The position numbers and the translations under genes were made by a program. Source: Streptomyces sp. NBC_00878 (GTDB taxonomy: Bacteria > Actinomycetota > Actinomycetes > Streptomycetales > Streptomycetaceae). From it: a DNA stretch of 64,000 bases. The DNA is taken from assembly GCF_026341515.1 (NCBI RefSeq), contig NZ_JAPEOK010000001.1, positions 1,674,001 to 1,738,000 of the forward strand, given 5' to 3'. The notes beneath the pieces are model-generated. The model searched no databases, was not told the DNA's origin, and saw nothing but the letters and a program-made list of their open reading frames with translations. Positions 25,916-34,202 of this stretch are shown here, piece by piece (the stretch's first letter is position 1; every line of letters begins with the position of its first letter).

Positions 25916-27304
25916 ATGACAACCACCGACTTCACGACACCCGTCCCCTACAGGGAGGTGACGGACCGCAACGGCCGCCTGTACCGGATCGGCGAGACCG
26001 ACCGGGACATCATGGGGCGACCACGCTGGACCATGGTGCTCTTCCCCTGGATGGGCATGATGGGCATCAGTTCCTCGGAGTACGCGTTCACATCCGCCGA
26101 GGACACCCTGCACGAGGCCCACCTCTGGGACAGTGGGCACATCTTCTGGCTGATGGGCGTCTGGGTGTTCTTCCAGGCCGCCGTGGCCTTCCCGGCCGGC
26201 CAGTTGCGCGAGAGCGGAAAGCTGCCCGCGCGGTACGCCATGATGCTCGGCGCGCTCGGCACGGTCCTGGGCTACATCTCATTGGCGTACGCGCCGCATG
26301 TGATCGTCGCCTACATAGGCTTCGGCATGTTCAGCGGTATCGGCGCCGGCCTCGTCTACGCGACCTGCGTGAACATGGTCGGCAAGTGGTACCCGGAGCG
26401 CAAGGGCGGCAAGACCGGCATGGTCAACGGCGGTTTCGCCTACGGATCCGTGCCCTTCGTGTTCCTGTTCACCTCATACATGGACCTGTCCAACTACGAG
26501 ACCGTGCTGGTCTTCGTCGGCGCGATCTGCTGCACGGTCGTCGCCGTCGCCGGCTGGTTCTTCAAGGACCCGCCGAAGAACTGGTGGCCCGCGCACGTCG
26601 ACCCGCTGAAGACCTCCGACGACCCGCGGGTCGTGCGGGCGCTGGCCAAGAACCCGCCGGCGGTCAAGCAGTACACACCGCGGGAGGCGGCCAGGACGCC
26701 CGTGCTGTGGATGATGTGGTTCTGCCTGTTGTGCACGGCCGGCATCAACATCTTCGGCATCGCCATGCAGGTGCCGTTCGGCAAGGAGATGGGCTTCGCG
26801 GGCGGGATCGTGGCCACCGCCATGTCACTCAAGGCCATAGTCAACGGCACCGGACGCGGTGTCATCGGCTGGATCTCGGACCGCTACGGCCGCCGGAACA
26901 CACTCGTCATCGTCTGTGTCGTCCTCGGCTGCTCTCAGTTCGGCGTGTTCCTCTCCGGGAACATGGGCTCGATGCCGTTCTTCCTGGTCTGCTCGATGAT
27001 CTCCGGCTTTGGCGGCGGCGCGATCTTCCCACTGTTCGCGGCGATGACGGCGGACTACTTCGGTGAGAACAACAACGCCTCCAACTACGGCATGGTCTAC
27101 AGCTCCAAGCTCATCTCGGGTCTCGTCGGTTCCGGTGTAGGGGCCGTCGTCGTGAGCGCCTGGGGCTACGGAGGCGCCTTCGCGCTGGCCGGCGGCATCG
27201 GCCTCGGTTCCGCGGTCCTGGCGCTCTTCCTGCGCGCTCCTGGGCGGCCCACGGCCAAGCGCATCGTGCCCAACCCGCACCCGATCGGCGAGGAGATGGC
27301 CTGA
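25916..27304 (+). CDS. OFA family MFS transporter (oxalate/formate antiporter type)
   Basis: 462 residues from ATG 25916 (MTTTDFTTPVPY). Twelve membrane segments, with WTMVLFPWMGMMGISSSEYA in the first, the MFS loop GKWYPERKGGKTGMVNGGFA and GWISDRYGRRNTL between segments 8 and 9. These match the OFA family. With frc and the ThDP gene just upstream, exchange of external oxalate for internal formate is the natural reading. The 260-base gap before it holds GC-rich low-complexity sequence and no gene; it may carry a separate promoter. A terminator follows at 27447. Confidence 0.88.
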   Translation: MTTTDFTTPVPYREVTDRNGRLYRIGETDRDIMGRPRWTMVLFPWMGMMGISSSEYAFTSAEDTLHEAHLWDSGHIFWLMGVWVFFQAAVAFPAGQLRESGKLPARYAMMLGALGTVLGYISLAYAPHVIVAYIGFGMFSGIGAGLVYATCVNMVGKWYPERKGGKTGMVNGGFAYGSVPFVFLFTSYMDLSNYETVLVFVGAICCTVVAVAGWFFKDPPKNWWPAHVDPLKTSDDPRVVRALAKNPPAVKQYTPREAARTPVLWMMWFCLLCTAGINIFGIAMQVPFGKEMGFAGGIVATAMSLKAIVNGTGRGVIGWISDRYGRRNTLVIVCVVLGCSQFGVFLSGNMGSMPFFLVCSMISGFGGGAIFPLFAAMTADYFGENNNASNYGMVYSSKLISGLVGSGVGAVVVSAWGYGGAFALAGGIGLGSAVLALFLRAPGRPTAKRIVPNPHPIGEEMA

Positions 27305-27446
27305 ACCGGTGAGAAACGAATCAAGCCGGTGAGGGGATGCCCCCTCATGAACCCTGCGGTGCGGAACCGTCCCGCACTGTGTCCGCCGCACACGTCCCCG
27401 ACGCTCTAGAACTTCCACGAACCGCTTCCGTCCCTGGAAACGCCGA

Positions 27447-27480
27447 CGGTCCTCCCCACGGCACCGCGTGGGGAGGACCG
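27447..27480. terminator. Bidirectional terminator between convergent genes
   Basis: CGGTCCTCCCCACG pairs perfectly with CGTGGGGAGGACCG (14 bp, 6-base loop), followed by TTCGCTG. It serves the OFA transporter from the left and the TIM-barrel gene from the right. Confidence 0.85.
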
Positions 27481-27498
27481 TTCGCTGCGTGTCCGTGG

Positions 27499-28665
27499 TC
27501 AGCGGCGCCTTGCGCGGAGGGCCGCGAGGTTGTCGTAACTGATCTTTGCCTCGCGCAGCGACTGTGCGGGATCGGTGGCACTGGGCGAGTTGTCGTCCTC
27601 GACCATCGGGTTGTGGTAGTTCCGCTCCCCGACCCGTGAGAAGAACGTCGTGTAGTCGATGACGCCTGTTCCGAAGGGCACCATGTCATAGCCCATGCCG
27701 TTGGTGGTGCTCACGACACCGTCCTTGGCGTGGAACAGCGGGTAGCGCTTGTTGTGGCGGGCGACGAGCCCCGCCGGGTCGAAGACCTGCTCGCGGGTGG
27801 AGCCGTCGTGGGCGGTGTAGGTGTGGAACTTGTACTGGGCCACGTGTGCCCAGAAGACGTCCATCTCCAGCCAGACCAGCTTCGGGTCGGTGGCCTTCAG
27901 GAAGTACTCCAGCTTGCGGACGCCGGAGCTGCGGGTGGGCCGGCCCTGGGCGTCCAGCGGGCCTCCGTCCAGCAGGAAGCCGTAAGCGGAGTCGTGGTTG
28001 TGCGTGTACAGCTTGATGCCCTCGCGGCGGGCGATCCTGCCCAGCGCGTTCCACTTGTCGGCCGCCACGTCCCAGTCGGCCGGGTAGGAACTGCCGGTGG
28101 GGTCTCCGCCGGTACCCATGTGGTCCATGCCGAGGATGTTCGCGATCTCCAGGTGCTTCTTGAAGGTGTCCAGATCGGCGCTGGTCAGCGGCCAGGAGGA
28201 CGGTATGAAGCCGTGGTTGCCCTGGGCGCGCAGGCCGTACTCGTCGAGCCAGGAGCGCAGCAGCCTGGCGCCCGCGACGGACTCCAGGCCGGCGCCGCCG
28301 GGCGCGTTGGCGTGCTGGTTGTAGCCGGCGAACTCCACCTGGCGGTATCCGTGGCGGGCCAGTTGCTTGAACACCTCGCGGAAGCCGGAGGGCAGGTCCG
28401 AGGCGAGCGGGTCGCGGGCCGTCGCGTCGCGGACGGTGTAGAGGATGATGCCGCGCTTGCCCGGCGGAACCAGGACGTGGCCGCCCCGGTCGTGGTCGTG
28501 GCCTCTGCCCCTGTCCTCGGCCAGGGCGGGTGAGGCTCCCAGAACCGGGGCGGCGATCGCCCCGGCGGCGACGGCGGTGCAAGTGCTGAGGAAGCGGCGG
28601 CGGTTGACGCCGAGCGCGCGACGCAGGGCGTCGCCGGATCCGGATTCGTCGTTGAACGCGGTCAC
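27499..28665 (-). CDS. Tat-exported sugar phosphate isomerase/epimerase-like TIM-barrel protein
   Basis: 388 residues. A twin-arginine signal (NRRRFLSTCTAVAAGAIAAP, about 21-40, cleavage after SPALA) is followed by a xylose-isomerase/AP-endonuclease-2 type TIM barrel: YRQVEFAGYNQ, GIKLYTHNHDSAYGF, KLVWLEMDVFWAHVAQ and YPLFHAKD supply the His/Glu/Asp metal ligands. Export through Tat fits a folded metalloenzyme acting on an extracellular sugar or cyclitol. Single gene, convergent with the transporter. Substrate unknown; 3-keto-sugar epimerases have this fold. Confidence 0.85.
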   Translation of the reverse strand: MTAFNDESGSGDALRRALGVNRRRFLSTCTAVAAGAIAAPVLGASPALAEDRGRGHDHDRGGHVLVPPGKRGIILYTVRDATARDPLASDLPSGFREVFKQLARHGYRQVEFAGYNQHANAPGGAGLESVAGARLLRSWLDEYGLRAQGNHGFIPSSWPLTSADLDTFKKHLEIANILGMDHMGTGGDPTGSSYPADWDVAADKWNALGRIARREGIKLYTHNHDSAYGFLLDGGPLDAQGRPTRSSGVRKLEYFLKATDPKLVWLEMDVFWAHVAQYKFHTYTAHDGSTREQVFDPAGLVARHNKRYPLFHAKDGVVSTTNGMGYDMVPFGTGVIDYTTFFSRVGERNYHNPMVEDDNSPSATDPAQSLREAKISYDNLAALRARRR

Positions 28666-28841
28666 GGTGTCTCTCTTTCGGGTAGGGGCCCACCGTGTTC
28701 GGCAGGGGCCCAGCCATGTTCGTCAGGTGTCCAGCCGTGGCGGGTGCCGTGCGGTATGCCGGTTATCCACAGGCCGAACGCACTGTCAGTGCCGTGTGTT
28801 TCACTTTTCGTGATCGCCCGTCCGGTCGCTCCCGGGTGCAG

Positions 28842-30266
28842 TCACCCGAGGCCGGCCAGGTCGAGCAGCAGCGATTTCACATCGGTGGCCGCGACGCGGT
28901 CGCCGACAGCGCGGGGGGTGGAGCAGATGATGAGCGGACCTTCGTCGTCGCTCAGGGGGAGGCGGCCGTGGCTGCCGCGAATAGGTGACGGGTCGAGGGG
29001 CACGACCGCCATGCGGTAGCGCATGCCGAGCTTCTTGCGGGCCAGCGCGCCCGCGGCCTTGACCTTGACGTACGGGTCGAGCGGATCCATGAAGAGCTCG
29101 ACCGGGTCGTAGCCGGGTTTGCGGTGGATCTCGACGAGCTGCGCGAAATCGGGCGCGCGGGCGTCGTCGAGCCAGTAGTAGTACGTGAACCAGGCGTCCG
29201 GCTCCGCGACGGCGACGAGTTCGCCGGAGCGCGGATGGTCGAGGTGGTGGGTCTTCTTGCCCTCGTCGTCGAGGAGTTGCTCGATGCCGGGCAGTTCGGC
29301 GAGCGCCGCTTTCGTGGCTTCGAGGTCCTCGGGGCGGCGCACGTAGACATGGGCGATCTGGTGGTCGGCGACGGCGAAGGCACGTGAGGCCATCGGGTCG
29401 AGGTACTCCATGCCGTCCTGTGTGTGCACTTCGAGGAGCCCTGCGCGGCGCAGTGCGCGGTTGATGTCGACGGGTCGGTCCACGCGGGTGATGCCGTATT
29501 CGGAGAGGGCGACGACGGTGCGGCCTTCGGCTCGGGCGTCGTCGAGGAGGGGGGCCATGGCCGCGTCCAGGTCGGCGGCGGCCTTCAGGGAGCGCGGGTC
29601 GTCGGGGCCGAAGCGCTGCAGGTCGTAGTCGAGATGAGGGAGGTAGCAGAGGGTCAGGTCCGGGTGGCGGGTGCTCATGACGTGCCGGGTGGCGTCGATG
29701 ATCCAGCGGCTGGAGACGAGGTCGGCGCCGGGACCCCAGAAGTGGAAGAGCGGGAACGTGCCGAGTTTCTCGGTGAGTTCGTCGTGCAGGGCCGGGGGCC
29801 GGGTGTAGCAGTCGGGTTCCTTGCGGCCGTCGGCGTAGTAGATCGGACGAGGGGTGATGGTGATGTCGGTGTCGGCGCCCATGGCGTACCACCAGCAGAT
29901 ATTGGCGACCGTGTAGCCGGGGTGGGCGCGCCGGGCGGCGTCCCACAGTTTGTCCCCGGACACCAGACCGTTGTGCTGGCGCCACAGGAGTACGTCGCCG
30001 AGGTCGCGGAAGTACCAGCCGTTGCCGACGATGCCGTGCTCGGACGGGTGGGTGCCGGTGAGGAAGGTGGACTGGGCGGCGCAGGTGACGGCGGGCAGGA
30101 CCGTGCCGAGGGTGGCCTGCGAGCCGGACTGGGCGAGGGTCTTGAGGTGGGGCATGTGGTCGAGGAGACGGGGGGTGAGGCCGACGACGTCGAGGACGAG
30201 GAGCGGGGTGGGGGTCGTGGAGCCGTCGGTGGCGGCCGACGCTGCCGGGGTCTCGTGGGTGCTCAT
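28842..30266 (-). CDS. Nucleotide pyrophosphatase/phosphodiesterase family protein (EboF-like)
   Basis: 474 residues from ATG 30266, whose ATGA overlaps the stop of the preceding eboE. Alkaline-phosphatase superfamily: LLVLDVVGLTPRLL with the first metal Asp, VLPAVTCAAQSTFLTGTHPS carrying the nucleophilic Ser/Thr, HGIVGNGWYF, LPHLDYDLQRFGP and ALSEYGITRVD. Type I phosphodiesterases of this kind form part of ebo clusters, where EboF is a phosphodiesterase. It would hydrolyse a phosphate ester or diester of the pathway intermediate. Last gene of the leftward ebo operon. Confidence 0.85.
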   Translation of the reverse strand: MSTHETPAASAATDGSTTPTPLLVLDVVGLTPRLLDHMPHLKTLAQSGSQATLGTVLPAVTCAAQSTFLTGTHPSEHGIVGNGWYFRDLGDVLLWRQHNGLVSGDKLWDAARRAHPGYTVANICWWYAMGADTDITITPRPIYYADGRKEPDCYTRPPALHDELTEKLGTFPLFHFWGPGADLVSSRWIIDATRHVMSTRHPDLTLCYLPHLDYDLQRFGPDDPRSLKAAADLDAAMAPLLDDARAEGRTVVALSEYGITRVDRPVDINRALRRAGLLEVHTQDGMEYLDPMASRAFAVADHQIAHVYVRRPEDLEATKAALAELPGIEQLLDDEGKKTHHLDHPRSGELVAVAEPDAWFTYYYWLDDARAPDFAQLVEIHRKPGYDPVELFMDPLDPYVKVKAAGALARKKLGMRYRMAVVPLDPSPIRGSHGRLPLSDDEGPLIICSTPRAVGDRVAATDVKSLLLDLAGLG

Positions 30267-31432
30267 GGGAGTTCCTTCAGGCCGAGGTCCGTCAACAGGT
30301 CCCGGGCGAGGGTGAGTTCCGCGGCGATGCCGTCGGCGAGCTGGGCGCGGGCGCGCGGGCGCAGCTCGGGCGGGAGAGCCTGCCAGGTGTAGGTCTCGAC
30401 CTCGAGGTGGCTGGTCAGCGGGTGCGGGCCGCCGACCAGTCGGGTCAGCGTGTCCTTGAGTACGGGCAGCGTGGAGGTGAGGGGCGCGGCAGGGGCCGCG
30501 TGCAGGGGGACGTGGAAGTGGGCGCGCCACGGGGAGGCGTCGGGCAGGGCGTCCTCCGTGAGGGCCTCGCCGAGGTCGTCGGTTCCGCGGAGTCCGGCGG
30601 CGGTGAGAGTGCGGGTCTGGTGCAGGAAGCGGGGTTCGTCGAAGGCGGTGAGGGCCTCGCGGACTTCGGGGAGGTGGGGGTGTTCGGCGTGCAGGGCGGC
30701 TGACAGCTGGGACTTGACGACGGGGACGCGGGCTGCGGCCAGGGCGTCCAGGGCGGTGTGCGGATCTTCGAAGGAGGTGGCGAGGTGGCAGGTGTCGACG
30801 CAGATCCCGATGCGGTGATGGCCGATCGCGGTGAGCGGGGCGATGGCGTCGGCCGTGGTCTCGACGGTGCAGCCCGGCTCCGGCTCCAGGCCGATGCGGA
30901 TGGAGCGGCCGGTCAGCTCCTCCAGCGCGTCGAGGCGTTCGGCGAGGGTGGCCAGGGCCGCGTGGCTCTGGGCGGCACGGCCGTCGTCGTACACCGTGCG
31001 CCAGGCGAGCGGCAGGGTGGAGATGGTGCCTTCGGTGACGTCGTCGGGGAGGAGTCCGGCGAGGACGCGGGCGAGGGCGGTGGTGTGGCCGAGCCGCTCG
31101 GGGTCGGCCCAGTCCGGCTTGTAGACGCGGTACTTGACCTCTTCGGCGCCGAACCCTTCGTACGGGAAGCCGTTGAGGGTGACGACTTCGAGGCCGCGGA
31201 GGTCGAGTTCCGTGCGCAGCCCGCGCAGGGCGGACGGGTCGCTGACGAGGGCGTGGGCGGCGTCCTTGGCGAGCCACAGGCCGATGCCGAGCCGGTCGCG
31301 GCCGAGGCGTTTGCGTACGGGTTCGCAGTGGTCGCGGAGTTGGGCGAGGACGCCGTCGAGGGTCTCTGCGGGGTGGACATTGGTGCAGTAGGCGAGGTGG
31401 ACGGTGGAGCCGTCGGGGTGCCGGAAGCGCAT
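30263..31432 (-). CDS. eboE: Metabolite traffic protein EboE (TIM barrel)
   Basis: 389 residues. YCTNVHPAETLDGVLAQLRD near the N-terminus and VVTLNGFPYEGFGAEEVKYR are diagnostic of EboE. The metal-site residues of a xylose-isomerase-type barrel are visible in IGLEPEPGC, ICVDTCHLATSFED and HFHVPLH. In Nostoc the ebo genes are needed to move a scytonemin precursor to the periplasm; EboE's own reaction is not known. Overlaps the phosphodiesterase start by four bases and follows the TatD gene by three. Confidence 0.85.
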   Translation of the reverse strand: MRFRHPDGSTVHLAYCTNVHPAETLDGVLAQLRDHCEPVRKRLGRDRLGIGLWLAKDAAHALVSDPSALRGLRTELDLRGLEVVTLNGFPYEGFGAEEVKYRVYKPDWADPERLGHTTALARVLAGLLPDDVTEGTISTLPLAWRTVYDDGRAAQSHAALATLAERLDALEELTGRSIRIGLEPEPGCTVETTADAIAPLTAIGHHRIGICVDTCHLATSFEDPHTALDALAAARVPVVKSQLSAALHAEHPHLPEVREALTAFDEPRFLHQTRTLTAAGLRGTDDLGEALTEDALPDASPWRAHFHVPLHAAPAAPLTSTLPVLKDTLTRLVGGPHPLTSHLEVETYTWQALPPELRPRARAQLADGIAAELTLARDLLTDLGLKELP

Positions 31433-31435
31433 GGG

Positions 31436-32347
31436 TCACGCCCCCGTCGTCGTGGGGGCGGCCTTGGGAGTGGTGTCCGGGTCGGTCCCGGGGTCGGTCT
31501 TCGGGGCGCCGCGGAGGATGGAGTTGCCCTCGTGGGTGGCGTCCGTGCCGGCGACGTCCAGGTCGAGGCGGCCGCTGAGTCCGTAGAAGGCGACGGGGTT
31601 GCGCCACAGCACCTGGTCGACGTCGTCCTCGGTGAACCCGGCCTTCAGCAGGGCGTCGGCGACCTTGCGGGTCTTCAACGGGTCGCTCTTGCCCCAGTCG
31701 GCCGCGGAGTTGACCAGCACCATCTCCGGCCCGTACTCCTGCAGGACCGCGACCATCCGTTCCTCGTCCATCTTGGTGTCCGGATAGACGGAGAAGCCGA
31801 GCCAGCAGCCGCCGTCCTTGGCCTCCTTGACCGTGGTCTCGTTGAGGTGGTCGATCAGGACGCGGCCCGGGGGCACTGCGGACTCCCGGACGACGTCGAG
31901 GGTGCGGCGCAGGCCGGCCAGCTTGTCGCGGTGCGGCGTGTGGACGAGCGCGGGCAGTTCGTACTGGGCGGCGAGCTGGAGTTGCGCGGCCAGAGCGGTG
32001 TCCTCGGCGGGGGTCATCGAGTCGTAGCCGATCTCGCCGACGGCCACGACGTGGTCCTTGACGAGATACCGGGGCAGTTCGTCGAGGACGGGGACACAGC
32101 GGGGGTCGTTGGCCTCCTTCGGGTTCAGGGCGAGGGTGCAGTGGTGGGCGATGCCGTACTGGGCGGCGCGGAAGGGTTCCCAGCCGAGGAGCGAGTCGAA
32201 GTAGTCGAGGAAGGAGGCCACTGAGGTGCGGGGCTGGCCGAGCCAGAAGGCGGGTTCGACGACGGCTCTGACACCGGCGGCGTGCATGGCTTCGTAGTCG
32301 TCGGTGGTCCGTGACGTCATGTGGATGTGGGGGTCGAAGATGCGCAT
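31436..32347 (-). CDS. eboB: TatD family hydrolase (EboB-like)
   Basis: 303 residues. Amidohydrolase barrel: IFDPHIHMTSRTTDDYEAM gives the HxH metal site, AVGEIGYDSMTPAED the Glu, ALVHTPHRDKLAG and ILIDHLN-like VLIDHLNETTV the His ligands, and VNSAADWGKSD the final Asp. Metal-dependent hydrolases of this branch occupy the EboB position in ebo operons. The start at 32347 shares one base with the eboA stop (TGATG). A Pro/Thr-rich C-terminal tail (DPGTDPDTTPKAAPTT) is unusual. Substrate unknown. Confidence 0.82.
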   Translation of the reverse strand: MRIFDPHIHMTSRTTDDYEAMHAAGVRAVVEPAFWLGQPRTSVASFLDYFDSLLGWEPFRAAQYGIAHHCTLALNPKEANDPRCVPVLDELPRYLVKDHVVAVGEIGYDSMTPAEDTALAAQLQLAAQYELPALVHTPHRDKLAGLRRTLDVVRESAVPPGRVLIDHLNETTVKEAKDGGCWLGFSVYPDTKMDEERMVAVLQEYGPEMVLVNSAADWGKSDPLKTRKVADALLKAGFTEDDVDQVLWRNPVAFYGLSGRLDLDVAGTDATHEGNSILRGAPKTDPGTDPDTTPKAAPTTTGA

Positions 32348-33105
32348 CAGGACTCCTTGCCGTCGCTGCCGTGGGGGGCGTCGGTGCCGGGCGGGGTGGC
32401 CGGGTGCTCGGTCAGGGACAGGACGTGGTGCAGGTCATGGGGTGCGGGGCGGCCCGCGGCGGTGCGTTCGTCGGCGTAGTCGGCGAGCATGCGGGCGAGT
32501 TGGGCGTCGGCGTGGGCCCGGCGGGGCAGGTCGGCCACGGCCTCGACGGGGACACCGGTGAACAGGCACTTGAGCACGGCGTGCCGCCAGTTGTGGGCAT
32601 CCAGGTGCCGGGCGGCGTACGGGCCGACGGCGGCGGCCACGAGCCGGGTGTCGTTCGTGCGCAGGGCGTCCTCGACGATCGGCAGAGCGTCGGGGCCCGG
32701 TACGAGGTGGGGCAGGGCCTGGAGGACGGCGCGGCGTTCGGCGGCGGTGCCCTGGCGGTAGACGCGGACGAGGGTGGGGGCGTCGGCGCGGGCCGCGTGC
32801 AGGAGGAGGATGCGGGCCGCCTCCGCGTGGTCGGGTCCGCAGCGGCGGCCTGCCTCCGCGATGCGCAACTCCCAGACGGAGATGGGCCCGTGGGTGCCCG
32901 GGTGGGCTGCCGCCTCGTCGAGGGCTTGGTCCAGCCAGGCGCGGGCGGCGCCGCCGAGTTGGCTGTTCAACCGGCTGTGCAGGGAGGTGAGGGAGGACGG
33001 GGCGTCCGTCGGGGTGGCCGTTGAGGCGTCCGTAGGGGCATCTGTCGGGGTGTCCGCTGAGGCGTCCGTCGGGGTGGCGCCGAGGGCGTCGTGGAGGTGG
33101 TTCAC
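32347..33105 (-). CDS. eboA: EboA domain-containing protein
   Basis: 252 residues. The N-terminal 35 residues are a Thr/Asp/Pro/Ala repeat (TPTDA/STDA units). The body is an all-helical EboA domain with ARAWLDQALDEAAAHPGTHG, RVYRQGTAAERRAVLQALPH, THNWRHAVLKCLF-like LDAHNWRHAVLKCLFTGVPV and RRAHADAQLARMLADYADER. EboA is the marker protein of the ebo cluster; its function is not known. Start overlaps the upstream stop (ATGA). Confidence 0.85.
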   Translation of the reverse strand: MNHLHDALGATPTDASADTPTDAPTDASTATPTDAPSSLTSLHSRLNSQLGGAARAWLDQALDEAAAHPGTHGPISVWELRIAEAGRRCGPDHAEAARILLLHAARADAPTLVRVYRQGTAAERRAVLQALPHLVPGPDALPIVEDALRTNDTRLVAAAVGPYAARHLDAHNWRHAVLKCLFTGVPVEAVADLPRRAHADAQLARMLADYADERTAAGRPAPHDLHHVLSLTEHPATPPGTDAPHGSDGKES

Positions 33106-34202
33106 GGGGTTCTCCCTTCGGAGGCGGTGGAGCCCTCACCGGGGATCGGCGGCCGGTCGGCGTCGCGGGTGCCGGAGGCCGCGGCCGAGGCCGCGTGGTG
33201 GAGGAACGGGAGGGATTGCTGGGCGAGTTGGGGGCCGGCGTGGGAGTGGCGGGGCAGTTCGACGGAGACCAGGCCGTGGTAGCCGACGGCGGCGAGGGCT
33301 TCGAGTACGGGCGGGAAGTCGATCTCGCCGTCACCGAAGGGGAGGTGTTCATGGACGCCGCGCCGCATGTCCTCGATCTGGACGTGGCGCAGCCAGGGGG
33401 CGGCGGCGCGTACGCACTCGGCGGGTGACTGGGGTTCGAGGCACTGGCAGTGGCCGATGTCGAGGGTGAGGCCCAGGGCGTCGGGGCTGCCGAGAGCGGT
33501 GCGCAGGCGGTGGAAGTCGGCGAGGGTGGCGAGGAGGTGGCCGGGTTCGGGTTCGATGGCGAGGGGGATTCCGGCGGCGGTGGCGGCGTCGAGGACGGGG
33601 GTGAGGGTTTCGGCGAGGCGCTTCCAGGCGGCGTCCTCGGTCGCCGCACCGGCAGCTGCCGCGGCGGCCACGCCTCCGGCCGAGGCCGAGGCCGTGCCCG
33701 CGTCCCTGCCGGTGCCTGTGCCCGTGCCCGTGCCCGTGCCCGTACTGGTGCCCCTGGCCCTGGCCCTGCCCCTGCCTGCGCCTGCGCCTGCGCCCTTCGG
33801 GAGGATGCCGCTGAAGCAGTGGACCGCGTGGGCGCCGAGGTCGGTGGCGATCCGGACGGCGCTGACGAGCAGGTCGGCGCGGCGGGCGCGTTGGTCCGGG
33901 TCGGGGTCGAGGAGGGACGGGCCGTGCTTGCGTGTCGGGTCGAGTACATAGCGGGCGCCGGTCTCGATGGTGACGCCCAGGCCGAGCTCGTCCAGTCTGC
34001 GGGCGAGTTTGTGTGTGCGGGCAGCGAGGTCGGGGGCGAGTGGGTCGAGGTGCATGTGGTCGAGCGTCAGACCGACGCCGTCGTAGCCGAGGTCGGCGAG
34101 AAGGGAGAGGGCGTCGTCCAGGCGGAGGTCGGTCAGACCGTTGGTGCCGTAGGAGTAGCGGAGGGGGTGAGCGGTGGAGTGGGGGCTCGGAGGAAGGCTC
34201 AT
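33102..34202 (-). CDS. Sugar phosphate isomerase/epimerase TIM-barrel protein of the ebo cluster
   Basis: 366 residues from ATG 34202, overlapping the prenyltransferase stop. Xylose-isomerase-like barrel: YSYGTNGLTDLRLDDALSLL, GYDGVGLTLDHMHLDPLAPD, AIEPEPGHLLATL, LTLDIGHCQC, HVQIEDMRRGVHEHLPFGDG and VSVELPRHSHAG give a complete set of metal ligands. Between strands a roughly 50-residue low-complexity insert of Gly/Ala/Arg/Thr dipeptides (GTSTGTGTGTGTGTG) interrupts the domain; see the repeat at 33711-33794. A second barrel enzyme besides EboE is present in this cluster. Reaction unknown. Confidence 0.82.
   Translation of the reverse strand: MSLPPSPHSTAHPLRYSYGTNGLTDLRLDDALSLLADLGYDGVGLTLDHMHLDPLAPDLAARTHKLARRLDELGLGVTIETGARYVLDPTRKHGPSLLDPDPDQRARRADLLVSAVRIATDLGAHAVHCFSGILPKGAGAGAGRGRARARGTSTGTGTGTGTGTGRDAGTASASAGGVAAAAAAGAATEDAAWKRLAETLTPVLDAATAAGIPLAIEPEPGHLLATLADFHRLRTALGSPDALGLTLDIGHCQCLEPQSPAECVRAAAPWLRHVQIEDMRRGVHEHLPFGDGEIDFPPVLEALAAVGYHGLVSVELPRHSHAGPQLAQQSLPFLHHAASAAASGTRDADRPPIPGEGSTASEGRTP
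33711..33794. repeat. Hexanucleotide repeat tract inside a TIM-barrel gene
   Basis: Tandem GTGCCC-type and CTGCGC-type hexamers encode alternating Gly-Thr, Gly-Arg and Gly-Ala pairs on the minus strand. A slippage-prone tract, probably length-variable between strains. Confidence 0.8.

Noticed and set aside
30267-31607. Continuous 921-codon reading joining the phosphodiesterase to sequence upstream
   Set aside because: The upstream part is the shadow of eboE in another frame; the real start is the ATGA overlap at 30266.
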